Source: Chitinophagaceae bacterium UBA7600
GTDB taxonomy: Bacteria > Bacteroidota > Bacteroidia > Chitinophagales > Chitinophagaceae
Direction of reading: 5' to 3'
Assembly (NCBI GenBank): GCA_002478885.1
Contig: DLKC01000027.1
Coordinates: 62,001-126,000, forward strand
DNA: 64,000 bases
Notes under the pieces: generated by a model
Told to the model about the DNA's origin: nothing
What the model saw: only the letters and a program-made list of their open reading frames with translations
The model's database searches: none
Translations under genes and position numbers: made by a program
Part shown: positions 53,459 to 61,483 of the stretch, piece by piece
Layout: each line of letters opens with the position of its first letter
How positions within the stretch are numbered: the stretch's first letter is position 1

Positions 53459-54805
53459 ATGACTTTATTATCAATCGACTGGGGCAGCATAGGCATAAAA
53501 ACATTGCAATTTATACTGTCATTTTCCATTCTTGTTACCTTACACGAACTCGGCCATTTTGTTACCGCACGCTGGTTTAAGTGCCGGGTAGAAAAATTTT
53601 ACCTATTCTTCAACCCGTGGTTTAGCCTTTGGAAGAAAAAGGTTGACGAAACGGAATATGGTCTTGGCTGGGTTCCGTTCGGCGGCTATGTAAAAATATC
53701 AGGTATGGTCGATGAAAGCATGGATAAAGAACAATTGAAATTGCCGCCACAGCCTTACGAGTTCCGCGCCAAGCCGGCATGGCAAAGGCTGATTATTATG
53801 ATCGGCGGGGTTGTAGTAAACGTGTTGCTGGCCATAGTAATTTTTATTGGAATTGCCTGGGCCTGGGGCGACGAATATGTTCCCGTTCAGAATATGAAGT
53901 ATGGTTTATATTCCGATAGTCTTGGCAGGAAAATAGGCGTTCAGGATGGCGACAGGATAATTGCCGTGGCCGGCAAGCCAATAGAAAGAGTAGGTACCGT
54001 TGGTTCTGAAATAATTATGAGCGAGGCGAAAGAAATTACTGTTGACCGCAGCGGGCAAAAAGTAAATATTCCGCTACCCGCCGGGTTTATAAGTCAGTTA
54101 AATAAGAACCATCTTGGTGGCTTTACTTATGTACGTTACCCGATGGTGGTAGACTCGGTTTTAAAAGAGGCGAAGATTAGCAAAAGCAGCGTACAGAAAG
54201 GAGATACTTTAATAAGCATCAATGATAAGGATGTTAGGTACAGCACCGACCTTATTAATTTTGATGGTCCGAAAGGCAAAACCGCTACCCTTAAATATAA
54301 ACGTGGCAACGATACACTAACCGCCGATGTGATGTACGACGGCAAGGGCATGAACAATATTAGTTACCAATCGATGGGAAGTGTGCTCGGCACGATCAAG
54401 ATCAATTATTCCTTTTTCGAAGCCATACCCGCAGGTTTTAATAAATGTTGGGAAACACTCGGCAGGTATATTCAAAACCTCAAATTATTATTTACTTCGA
54501 GTGAGGTAAAAGTGAATGATTCTCTTGGAAGTATTTTAAGTATTGGCAATACTTTCCCGGGCGTATGGGACTGGCAGAGTTTCTGGTCACTTACAGGCAT
54601 ATTCTCAATCATTCTTGCCTTTATGAATATTTTACCGATTCCGGCTTTGGATGGCGGGCATGCCTTGTTCACCATTGTTGAAATGATCAGTGGCAGAAAG
54701 CCCAGCGATAAGTTTATGGAGTATGCTCAAATGGCTGGCATGATATTATTACTTGGCCTGATGGCCTATGCGTTAGGGCTTGATTTTCTGAGGATATTTA
54801 AATAG
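53459..54805 (+). CDS. rseP: RseP/S2P site-2 intramembrane protease
   Basis: A 448-residue zinc intramembrane protease. HExxH is in LVTLHELGHFVTARWFK (His29, His33); the third ligand is in NILPIPALDGGHALF near the C-terminus. Two PDZ-like domains lie between (about residues 125-310). RseP cleaves anti-sigma factors and signal-peptide remnants. The usual dxr-rseP order is kept. The gene ends in a very strong hairpin. Confidence 0.95.
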   Translation: MTLLSIDWGSIGIKTLQFILSFSILVTLHELGHFVTARWFKCRVEKFYLFFNPWFSLWKKKVDETEYGLGWVPFGGYVKISGMVDESMDKEQLKLPPQPYEFRAKPAWQRLIIMIGGVVVNVLLAIVIFIGIAWAWGDEYVPVQNMKYGLYSDSLGRKIGVQDGDRIIAVAGKPIERVGTVGSEIIMSEAKEITVDRSGQKVNIPLPAGFISQLNKNHLGGFTYVRYPMVVDSVLKEAKISKSSVQKGDTLISINDKDVRYSTDLINFDGPKGKTATLKYKRGNDTLTADVMYDGKGMNNISYQSMGSVLGTIKINYSFFEAIPAGFNKCWETLGRYIQNLKLLFTSSEVKVNDSLGSILSIGNTFPGVWDWQSFWSLTGIFSIILAFMNILPIPALDGGHALFTIVEMISGRKPSDKFMEYAQMAGMILLLGLMAYALGLDFLRIFK

Positions 54806-54819
54806 AACTTTATAGTACG

Positions 54820-54854
54820 ATCGAAGGCGCGACCTATCGGGTCGCGCCTTCGAT
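54820..54854. terminator. Very strong 15-bp hairpin between convergent genes
   Basis: Perfect stem ATCGAAGGCGCGACC/GGTCGCGCCTTCGAT with a 5-base loop TATCG. It directly abuts the stop codon of the MutS-like gene and follows rseP. It lacks a long T-run on either side, so it may terminate weakly or protect 3' ends. Confidence 0.7.
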
Positions 54855-56660
54855 TTATAAATCAATGCCGATCTTCTTCATCAATAAAGACGCATTCAAA
54901 CTACTACAAATCCCTTGCTTTAACTTGTAGTCGAAATAAAGCTCTTCCCCGGAAACCTGAACATCGAAATGATAGTTGTTGATATTGCCTGGAAAATCTT
55001 TTTCCAGTTTGGCAAGTTCAACATCATGTGTTGCAATAAGGGCCACCGCATTTTGCCTGATCAGCTGCCTGATTAATGCCGCCGAACCTGTATGGCGGTC
55101 GAGTGAGTTGGTTCCGCGTAATATTTCGTCGAGTAGTATCAAAACTTTTTCGTGGTTGTTCACTGTTTCGATTATTGTTTTCAATTTTTTCAGTTCTGCG
55201 TAAAAAGTTGAAGTGTTTTCTGCAAGATTATCTGTTATGCGCATACTGCTGATCAAGTACACCGGAGACACGTTAAATGCTTTTGCACAAACGGACGAGC
55301 CTGCAAAGGCGAGAATAATGTTAATGCCAATGCTTCTCAGGAAAGTACTTTTGCCTGCCATGTTCGAGCCAGTAATCAAACCGATTTTGGCGACGCCGGC
55401 AATATTGAAACTATTATTTACACGATTGTTCTCTGCAATCAACGGATGGCCTGCAGCTTCCGCAGTTAAAGTAAAATGTTCATCTACAATAGTGGGGAAA
55501 CACCAGCCAGGGTGATTAAAAGCCAATGTTGCCAGGCTATTGGTTGTTTCTATTTGCGCGATACAATCAAACCAACGAGGAACAATTGGCTTGTTGTGTT
55601 GCTTCCATTTTTCGAGTGCTTTTATTTGCCAGAGATCCCAAAGCAAAAATGTATTAAGCAAAACAAACGCAAATACGTTTAATCTTACATCGAATCGGTT
55701 AAGTATATTTTTGAGTTCAAGTATTTCCTCTGATGCACCCTTACTTCCACCATGTTTGTTTTGCTTTTGTAAGTCAACCAGTGTTTTACTTTGAAAGCTT
55801 TCTTTTTCAAACCAGTTTAACTCGCCATATAGGACATTTATTTCCGGAACTATACCTGAAAGAAGACGGTAGGTTGGCGTGATCTTTTTACTTATTGAAA
55901 GTGAAATCAAATAAAATACAATCAGGAGTCCTGAAAATATCCCTGAATTGATCTTATCGGTGAGATATAGTAAAAGAGCACTTAGTGTTATCGCCGGGTA
56001 GACAAACAATAGTGATCGATAAAAAACCGCATCAAAATGTTTTTCAGCATTGTCAAGCCATTTTATTACCTTTTGCTCAGTGGATACACTAATTTGTTCT
56101 TTAATTCCAATGGCTTGCAATTGCTGCCGCCATAAAGATTTTGACGAAAGTTCTCTAACAGCATCCTGCTGATGTGTAATCACAGATTTGTCAAGAGGAG
56201 TCAATAGTCTTTCCGCCAGCATTTTTCTGGCTTTTTCTGCATTGCACCGGTTTATGTACTGGTATAAAGAGGCTTTACCGAAAATATCCAGGTCAACAGC
56301 ATAAGCATGATTTTCCGGCTCTTCCTTTTTGCCATCATAAGCTCCATGATAATTTCCCGCAGCAAATTCCAATTCGCTTTTATTTACCGAAACAAGCGTT
56401 TCAAAATTTTCAATAGTCTCTTTGTTGTCGATGTCTTTTGAAACGATAAAAAGAAAAAGACTAACACCTGCTGCAGCAATTGATATTGTTAGAATAGTGC
56501 TTGCTTCCCAACTATTGTAAACAATAACAGCTGTAAGCAAGATAGTTGTGAAACGTGCCCAGCCAAATACTATTCGTTTACGGTTCAAGAGTTTTAATGT
56601 GTGTTCCAGTTCCTTAATGCGGGATTGATAAAATAATTCCGGTCTCTCGTATTGATTCAT
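54855..56660 (-). CDS. Membrane-associated MutS-like ATPase
   Basis: A 601-residue protein with the MutS C-terminal ATPase: Walker A GSNMAGKSTFLRSIG, Walker B LILLDEILRGTNSLDRHTG, His switch ATHDVEL. Unlike MutS1/2 it has hydrophobic segments near residues 40-80, about 220-240 and 245-265, and no mismatch-recognition domain. A paralogous family of this type is common in Bacteroidota and has no assigned role. The start MNQYERPELF is preferred to an ATG 18 bases upstream. Confidence 0.87.
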   Translation of the reverse strand: MNQYERPELFYQSRIKELEHTLKLLNRKRIVFGWARFTTILLTAVIVYNSWEASTILTISIAAAGVSLFLFIVSKDIDNKETIENFETLVSVNKSELEFAAGNYHGAYDGKKEEPENHAYAVDLDIFGKASLYQYINRCNAEKARKMLAERLLTPLDKSVITHQQDAVRELSSKSLWRQQLQAIGIKEQISVSTEQKVIKWLDNAEKHFDAVFYRSLLFVYPAITLSALLLYLTDKINSGIFSGLLIVFYLISLSISKKITPTYRLLSGIVPEINVLYGELNWFEKESFQSKTLVDLQKQNKHGGSKGASEEILELKNILNRFDVRLNVFAFVLLNTFLLWDLWQIKALEKWKQHNKPIVPRWFDCIAQIETTNSLATLAFNHPGWCFPTIVDEHFTLTAEAAGHPLIAENNRVNNSFNIAGVAKIGLITGSNMAGKSTFLRSIGINIILAFAGSSVCAKAFNVSPVYLISSMRITDNLAENTSTFYAELKKLKTIIETVNNHEKVLILLDEILRGTNSLDRHTGSAALIRQLIRQNAVALIATHDVELAKLEKDFPGNINNYHFDVQVSGEELYFDYKLKQGICSSLNASLLMKKIGIDL

Positions 56661-56725
56661 AGGAATGAAGCTACGCAAAGTAGCGTCTTATTCAACAATT
56701 GGCCGCACAGCATTAACAAGAAGCA

Positions 56726-56757
56726 TTTGTATCGGCATGCTATGTTTTGTAAATTTG
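56726..56757 (+). promoter_or_regulatory. Promoter of ssrA (Bacteroidota type)
   Basis: TTTG (56726-56729), a 20-base spacer and TAAATTTG (56750-56757), a full match to the consensus, 34 bases before the mature tmRNA 5' end. Confidence 0.85.
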
Positions 56758-56790
56758 CGGTTCTCTTATAAGGTTCTTTGAACAAAACTT

Positions 56791-57163
56791 GGGGCTGTAT
56801 TGGTTTTGACAGCGCAGGTTACGGTAGGTATAAGCATGCAGTGCGTTGGATAATTAGCACTTTAATCTGAATATTCAAACTATAAATGGCAACACTCAGT
56901 TAGCCATGGCTGCCTAATCAGTGATTAGATAGTCATTTGGGCCGCGTTGAGCCGGTTTTTCTGTTACCAAGCTCCGCCGCCGACTCAAAATTAAACACAG
57001 AATGCTGGTGTGTAAGGCTGTGAATGCACCAAAAGATCATCCAGCTAAGCATATGATCGGTTTGTTCTTTTCCTGTTGTATGCCGACAAGCAATAAAGAA
57101 ATAAGCATGTAGAAAACTTATGGCAACGGTGTTTGGACGCGGGTTCGAGTCCCGCCAGCTCCA
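56791..57163 (+). ncRNA. ssrA: Transfer-messenger RNA (tmRNA)
   Basis: About 373 bases. The ends GGGGCTG (56791-56797) and CAGCTCC (57156-57162) form the acceptor stem of the tRNA-like domain; the T-arm GGGTTCGAGTCCC is intact. The tag frame starts at GGC 56888 and stops at TAA 56915-56917, giving GNTQLAMAA; this rescues stalled ribosomes and marks the product for proteolysis. The CCA end is not fully encoded (CACAA follows the discriminator A). It is a one-piece tmRNA. Confidence 0.96.
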
Positions 57164-57170
57164 CAAAAAA

Positions 57171-57198
57171 GGCCAGTTGATTTCAACTGGCCTTTTTC
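57171..57198 (+). terminator. Terminator of ssrA
   Basis: A 10-bp stem GGCCAGTTGA/TCAACTGGCC preceded by A6 and followed by five T. Confidence 0.9.
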
Positions 57199-57228
57199 TT
57201 TATGCGATATTCCTGATGTTTCAATACC

Positions 57229-57456
57229 TCAATATCCCTTCCATCCACTCAACTCATCATCAGGAATTTCTTCCGTTCGCTCAGGCCCGTCGTATGGCGC
57301 ATTTTTAATTACGTTGTAGACCAGCCACACAACCACGAACGGAGAAACAATGAACATGGTACTGAGTAATCTTAAATCGCCCTGCAGGTAAATCAATACG
57401 GTGTAAACAACAAGAAAAGTTGTTACAAGTGCGGTGGCAAATTGATAGCTTTTCAT
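57229..57456 (-). CDS. Small two-helix membrane protein
   Basis: A 75-residue protein from MKSYQFATA: two hydrophobic segments (ALVTTFLVVYTVLIYL and MFIVSPFVVVWLVYNVI) and an acidic tail (ERTEEIPDDELSGWKGY). I do not recognise the family. An ATG nine bases upstream is the alternative start. It converges with ssrA. Confidence 0.65.
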   Translation of the reverse strand: MKSYQFATALVTTFLVVYTVLIYLQGDLRLLSTMFIVSPFVVVWLVYNVIKNAPYDGPERTEEIPDDELSGWKGY

Positions 57457-57535
57457 ATGTAGCATTTATTCTTATTACAACCTTTCGCCGCCATTGGTTC
57501 AGAAAACTGCTACGAAGAATTGTAAAGTTTATAGG

Positions 57536-57735
57536 CCTGGCTTTAGTAGTGCTATGCAGCCTTTCTTGCGTCGCACTCTTGTACAGTAAGTCTGTAAGTC
57601 AACAAAGAAAAAAGACCCAAAGCCACTGCTGAAACGATAAATTGCTTTCGGACCAAGATTCTTCCGATTTGTATTCGTCAGTACAAGAGTGCGACGCAAC
57701 AGCAGTTGAAAAAAGTGCTGATGCCTGGCTCCCAA
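57536..57735. repeat. Interspersed repeat, full-length pair with shared core (inverted)
   Basis: Forward arm CTTGCGTCGCACTCTTGTAC (57564-57583), core, reverse arm CAGTACAAGAGTGCGACGCAAC (57680-57701), with outer ends GGCCTGGCT and GCCTGGCTCCC. The core segment GTCTGTAAGTCAACAAAGA and its continuation to ATTGCTTTC match the reverse complement of the core at 61110-61322. Confidence 0.9.
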
Positions 57736-57750
57736 AAATCATCAAATTAT

Positions 57751-59433
57751 TTACGAAAGATATTTGCCCACGATAGGCACCCTTCTTCCCACGCCAAAGG
57801 CTTTAGGGCTTACACGAATGATCGGGCAAAACTGGTTGCGTTTGTATTCGTTGGTATTAACCAGCCGCAGCGTTCTGTCGACCAGTGCTGCATCAAAACC
57901 CTGCGCTTTTATTTCGGCTGGGCCCATGCGGCGTTCGATATACTGGTAAAGAATTTTGTCGAGTATGGAATAGTCGGGCAGGCTGTCGCTGTCTTTTTGA
58001 TTCGGCCTCAATTCGGCACTTGGAACCTTATCGATAATGTTTTGCGGAATTGTTTCGCCGTTACGGTTAATATAATTAGCCAGCGCGTATACTTGTAATT
58101 TGTAGCAATCGCCCAACACGCCGAGCCCGCCGGCCATATCACCGTAAAGCGTACCATAACCGGTCGACAATTCACTTTTGTTGGAAGTATTCAGTAAAAT
58201 ATACCCGAATTTATTGGCAATCGCCATTAAAAGGTTTCCTCTTGTTCGGCTTTGCATATTTTCTTCAGCAAGTGAAAAAGGAAGATTATTAAACACTGGC
58301 TTGAGTGTTTCGAGAAACGATTGGTAAATGCCATCGATTCGGATGATGTCGTAAGGGTTGTCGAGATTTTTGCTCAGCTGAACAGCGTCGTCCACCGAAT
58401 GTTCTGTTGAATACGGCGAAGGCATTAGAACTGCCCTTACATTTTCTTTGCCAAGCGCATCGCAGGCAAGGGCAAGGGTAACAGCACTGTCTATACCTCC
58501 GGAAGAACCAAGTATGGCTTTTTTAAAACCCATTTTTGAAAAATAATCACGAATTCCAAGCACCAGAGCGCTATAAACCTGGCCAATGTTGAGGTGTTCT
58601 TCTAAACTGGTGGGTGTTCTGTCGCTGTCGGGAACAGGGCTGGCCGGTTCAACTATGGCTACGCCAATAGAGCCGTCGTTGTTAAGAGTTACCGTTACCG
58701 ATGCCTCTTCAAACATCGGAAGCGACTTGCAGAGATTGCCGTCTTTATCAAAAACCAGTGAAGCGCCATCAAACACGATCTCTGTCTGGCTTCCAACTGC
58801 ATTACAATAAAACATAGGTAATTTATATTTGAGCACATTGCTCTTCACAACCGCTTTGCGACCTTCATCGTGCGTATAGTCAAACGGCGATGCGCTGAGG
58901 TTGATCATCAGGTCTGGATTTTGATCGATCAAAGCATCCATTGGGCAAATGCGGTACAACGGGTTATCGCCAAGATTCCAGATATCCTCGCAAATGGTTA
59001 CAGCCAGTTTTTTGTTTTTGAACTCGATTACTTTCCATTCATAGGCCGGCTCAAAATAGCGGTATTCGTCAAACACGTCGTAGGTTGGCAAAAGAGTCTT
59101 GTGCACTTCGGCTTTTATTTGCTTTTCGTACAAGAAGAAGGCAGCATTAAAAAGATCTTTACCGTGCTTTATGCTGTTTCGTGCGGGTGAGCCCACCAAA
59201 ACCCCGATCGTATCTGCATGTTCTTTTATGATGTCGATGCAACAATAACATTTATCAATAAAGTCATTAAACTCAACAAAATCGCGGGCTGGGTAACCGC
59301 AGATACTCATTTCACTAAAGACTATAAGGTCCGATCCCTCCACTTTTGCTGCTTCAATGGCAGCTATAATTTTTGAGGTGTTACTTTCAAAGTTGCCTAT
59401 ATGGTAATTCTGCTGCGCCAGTGTTATTTTCAT
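57751..59433 (-). CDS. nadE: Glutamine-dependent NAD+ synthetase
   Basis: A 560-residue two-domain enzyme. The N-terminal nitrilase-type glutaminase has a Glu in IVFSEMSICGYPARD, a Lys in HKTLLPTYDVFDEYRYF and the likely catalytic Cys in AVTICEDIWN. The C-terminal ATP-pyrophosphatase synthetase carries the P-loop SSGGIDSAVTLALA. It makes NAD+ from nicotinate adenine dinucleotide. The start MKITLAQQNYHIGNF is chosen; the longer frame overlaps the divergent gldB start. Confidence 0.96.
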   Translation of the reverse strand: MKITLAQQNYHIGNFESNTSKIIAAIEAAKVEGSDLIVFSEMSICGYPARDFVEFNDFIDKCYCCIDIIKEHADTIGVLVGSPARNSIKHGKDLFNAAFFLYEKQIKAEVHKTLLPTYDVFDEYRYFEPAYEWKVIEFKNKKLAVTICEDIWNLGDNPLYRICPMDALIDQNPDLMINLSASPFDYTHDEGRKAVVKSNVLKYKLPMFYCNAVGSQTEIVFDGASLVFDKDGNLCKSLPMFEEASVTVTLNNDGSIGVAIVEPASPVPDSDRTPTSLEEHLNIGQVYSALVLGIRDYFSKMGFKKAILGSSGGIDSAVTLALACDALGKENVRAVLMPSPYSTEHSVDDAVQLSKNLDNPYDIIRIDGIYQSFLETLKPVFNNLPFSLAEENMQSRTRGNLLMAIANKFGYILLNTSNKSELSTGYGTLYGDMAGGLGVLGDCYKLQVYALANYINRNGETIPQNIIDKVPSAELRPNQKDSDSLPDYSILDKILYQYIERRMGPAEIKAQGFDAALVDRTLRLVNTNEYKRNQFCPIIRVSPKAFGVGRRVPIVGKYLS

Positions 59434-59524
59434 GCTGCAAAGTTCATAAATAATCGTCAATCGCTGCCGCCATAAATTGCAAGGCTTAACGAAATCTTTC
59501 AATCCTTTGCACTTATTTCGCAGC

Positions 59525-60535
59525 ATGAACAAACTTGCAGCGTTACTTTTTATCGCGTGTTTTATTTATTCCTGCGGAGAGAAAAAAAATATTCCAGATG
59601 TGTCGGGTATTCAAGTGCAGGTTGATATTAAGCGTTTTGATGAGGATTTTTTTGCTGCTGATACGGCTAAAATGGAAGAACATTTAAATGCACTTCAAAA
59701 AAAGTATCCTTCGTTTCTTACGGATTATCTCTATAATATCCTTGCTGTACCGCCGCAGCCAGACAGCGTCGTTGCCAAAGTAAAAATGTTTCTCCGCGAC
59801 TACCGGGTGATCTATGATTCTGCTCAACGCAGTTTTGCTTCCATTGATGAAATAAGCAAACAGATAGACCGCAGTTTCCAGTTTGTAAAATATTATTTCC
59901 CCGAGTATAAACTGCCTCATCATGTCATCATGTTCATCGGTCCCGTTGAAGGTTATGCGAATGTGCTCACTACTGAAGGCCTTGCCGTTGGCCTGCAATT
60001 ATACCTGGGAAAAGATTTTCCTATTTACCACACCGATTATATTAATGCTGTTTATCCTGAGTACCAGTCGAGGCGCTTCGATCCGCAGTACATTCCCGTC
60101 AACTGCATCAAAAATATTATTGACGACATTTATCCCGATTCAAAACCCGATATGCCCCTGGCATACCAGATGGTGGAAGCCGGAAAAAAGCTCTATGTGC
60201 TCGATCAACTGTTACCGGAAACCGCCGATAGTTTAAAAACCGGCTATACCCAAAAGCAGCTCGATGGCTGTTTTGAAAATGAAGGTTTGATCTGGAACTA
60301 CTTTCTCCAGAATAACCTGCTTTACGAAACCGACCCCTCACTTACCAGAGAATATATGAACGATGGCCCGAAAACCGAATTGCTTGGCGATGCCTCACCA
60401 GGCTTCATCGGCCAGTTCGTCGGTTGGCAGATTGTAAAAAAATGGATGGAGATAAACAAACAGAAATCTCTCCCGGAGCTTTTGCATACACCGGCAAAGC
60501 AGATTTTTGAAGAAGCGAAATACAAACCGAGGTAG
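59525..60535 (+). CDS. gldB: Gliding motility lipoprotein GldB
   Basis: A 336-residue lipoprotein: signal peptide with lipobox CFIYSCGEKK (Cys17), then the GldB pattern VQVDIKRFDEDFF, YPSFLTDYLYNIL, TEGLAVGLQLYLGKDFPIY and FIGQFVGWQIVKKWM. GldB is needed for flavobacterial gliding, though homologues occur in non-gliders. It is divergent from nadE, a common neighbour. No gldC follows. Confidence 0.9.
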   Translation: MNKLAALLFIACFIYSCGEKKNIPDVSGIQVQVDIKRFDEDFFAADTAKMEEHLNALQKKYPSFLTDYLYNILAVPPQPDSVVAKVKMFLRDYRVIYDSAQRSFASIDEISKQIDRSFQFVKYYFPEYKLPHHVIMFIGPVEGYANVLTTEGLAVGLQLYLGKDFPIYHTDYINAVYPEYQSRRFDPQYIPVNCIKNIIDDIYPDSKPDMPLAYQMVEAGKKLYVLDQLLPETADSLKTGYTQKQLDGCFENEGLIWNYFLQNNLLYETDPSLTREYMNDGPKTELLGDASPGFIGQFVGWQIVKKWMEINKQKSLPELLHTPAKQIFEEAKYKPR

Positions 60536-60630
60536 AAATTGCTGAGTATGGCATTTAGTGCTTTGCGATTGCATAATCGCACAGCGTATTACTTAAATCA
60601 GAAATCACAAAATCTCTAAATTAAAAACTG

Positions 60631-61017
60631 CTAGTTGTTTTTAAAAGGCGCTATCATCTCAAAGGCAGGAATTTTTACTTTGAAGTTGCTTTTGGTGTTT
60701 TGGTTTTCCATTATATAGTGTCCATACATACGGCCCATTTCGGTCTTAAGGTTGCAACCGCTCACATATTGAAACTGCTGGCCGGGTATCAAAACCGGCT
60801 GCACACCCACAACACCTTCCCCGTCCACTTCGCGTTGCTGGCCATTGCTGTCGAAAATATACCATTGTCGTTGCAACAGTTTCACGGTAAACTTATTGTG
60901 ATTTTCAATTGTTATGCGGTAGGCAAACATAAACTCCCCGTTTACAGGATTGCTGTAATCGGGCTGATAAAACGTTTCCACCGACACCTCCACGCCTTCG
61001 GAAATTTTAGAAATCAT
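60631..61017 (-). CDS. apaG: ApaG-domain protein
   Basis: A 128-residue ApaG protein: VEVSVETFYQPDYSN, FMFAYRITIENHNKFTVKLLQRQWYIFDSNG, VVGVQPVLIPGQQFQYVSGCNL and MGRMYGHYIMEN. The immunoglobulin-like fold is associated with Co2+/Mg2+ homeostasis; the mechanism is unclear. The start MISKISEGVEV fits the family; an upstream ATG adds 13 residues. Confidence 0.94.
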   Translation of the reverse strand: MISKISEGVEVSVETFYQPDYSNPVNGEFMFAYRITIENHNKFTVKLLQRQWYIFDSNGQQREVDGEGVVGVQPVLIPGQQFQYVSGCNLKTEMGRMYGHYIMENQNTKSNFKVKIPAFEMIAPFKNN

Positions 61018-61109
61018 ACTGTTTTGCTTTTGCCCTTTGTAAAGGTAATAATTCAAAAATTACACCTGCGATATTATCCCGGGCCTGTTGTTGGTTATTT
61101 ACGAAATTT

Positions 61110-61322
61110 TTTTGGGCCCGGCTTCAGCGCTTTTGGCATCGTCTGTTGCGTCGCACACTTGTACTGTAGAAGCGAAGTCGGCAGAACCGGATGTAAAAGT
61201 TTGAAAGCAATTATGGTTGAGGAACAGTCTTTTGGTCTTTTTCCGTCTTTGCTGACTTGCAGACGTACTGTACAAGAGTGCGACGCAAGTAAAGCCCAAA
61301 CAACGTTGCGGAAGCCGGGTTC
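61110..61322. repeat. Interspersed repeat, full-length pair, best copy
   Basis: Outer end GGGCCCGGCTTC, forward arm GTTGCGTCGCACACTTGTACTG (61145-61166), a core of about 95 bases, reverse arm TGTACAAGAGTGCGACGCAAG (from 61270) and outer end GAAGCCGGGTTC. It lies in the 61018-61483 gap. Confidence 0.92.
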
Positions 61323-61411
61323 ATCATTAAAAATCATTTTACGGCCTGCACTCAAAGGCACTTAAAAGCTTTGCCGAATAAGGATTTAACAAGGTTTAAA
61401 GTTGCCAGGCC

Positions 61412-61444
61412 TTGGCGGTTTAACTTGGATATTTATTACCTTCG
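61412..61444 (+). promoter_or_regulatory. Probable ileS promoter
   Basis: TTGG (61412-61415), a 21-base spacer and TACCTTCG (61437-61444), a one-mismatch form of TAnnTTTG, 39 bases before the ATG. Confidence 0.6.
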
Positions 61445-61483
61445 CAGCCTTTAAAATTCAGGAACTATAAGGGTTTACAGATT

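Noticed and set aside
1605..61322. CRISPR array as an explanation of the recurring 20-base motif
   Set aside because: Copies are kilobases apart, often inverted and diverged, with no regular spacers and no cas genes.
1605..61322. Repeat arms as ordinary Rho-independent terminators
   Set aside because: The arms lack T-runs, occur in divergent promoter regions, and several genes next to them have separate clean terminators.
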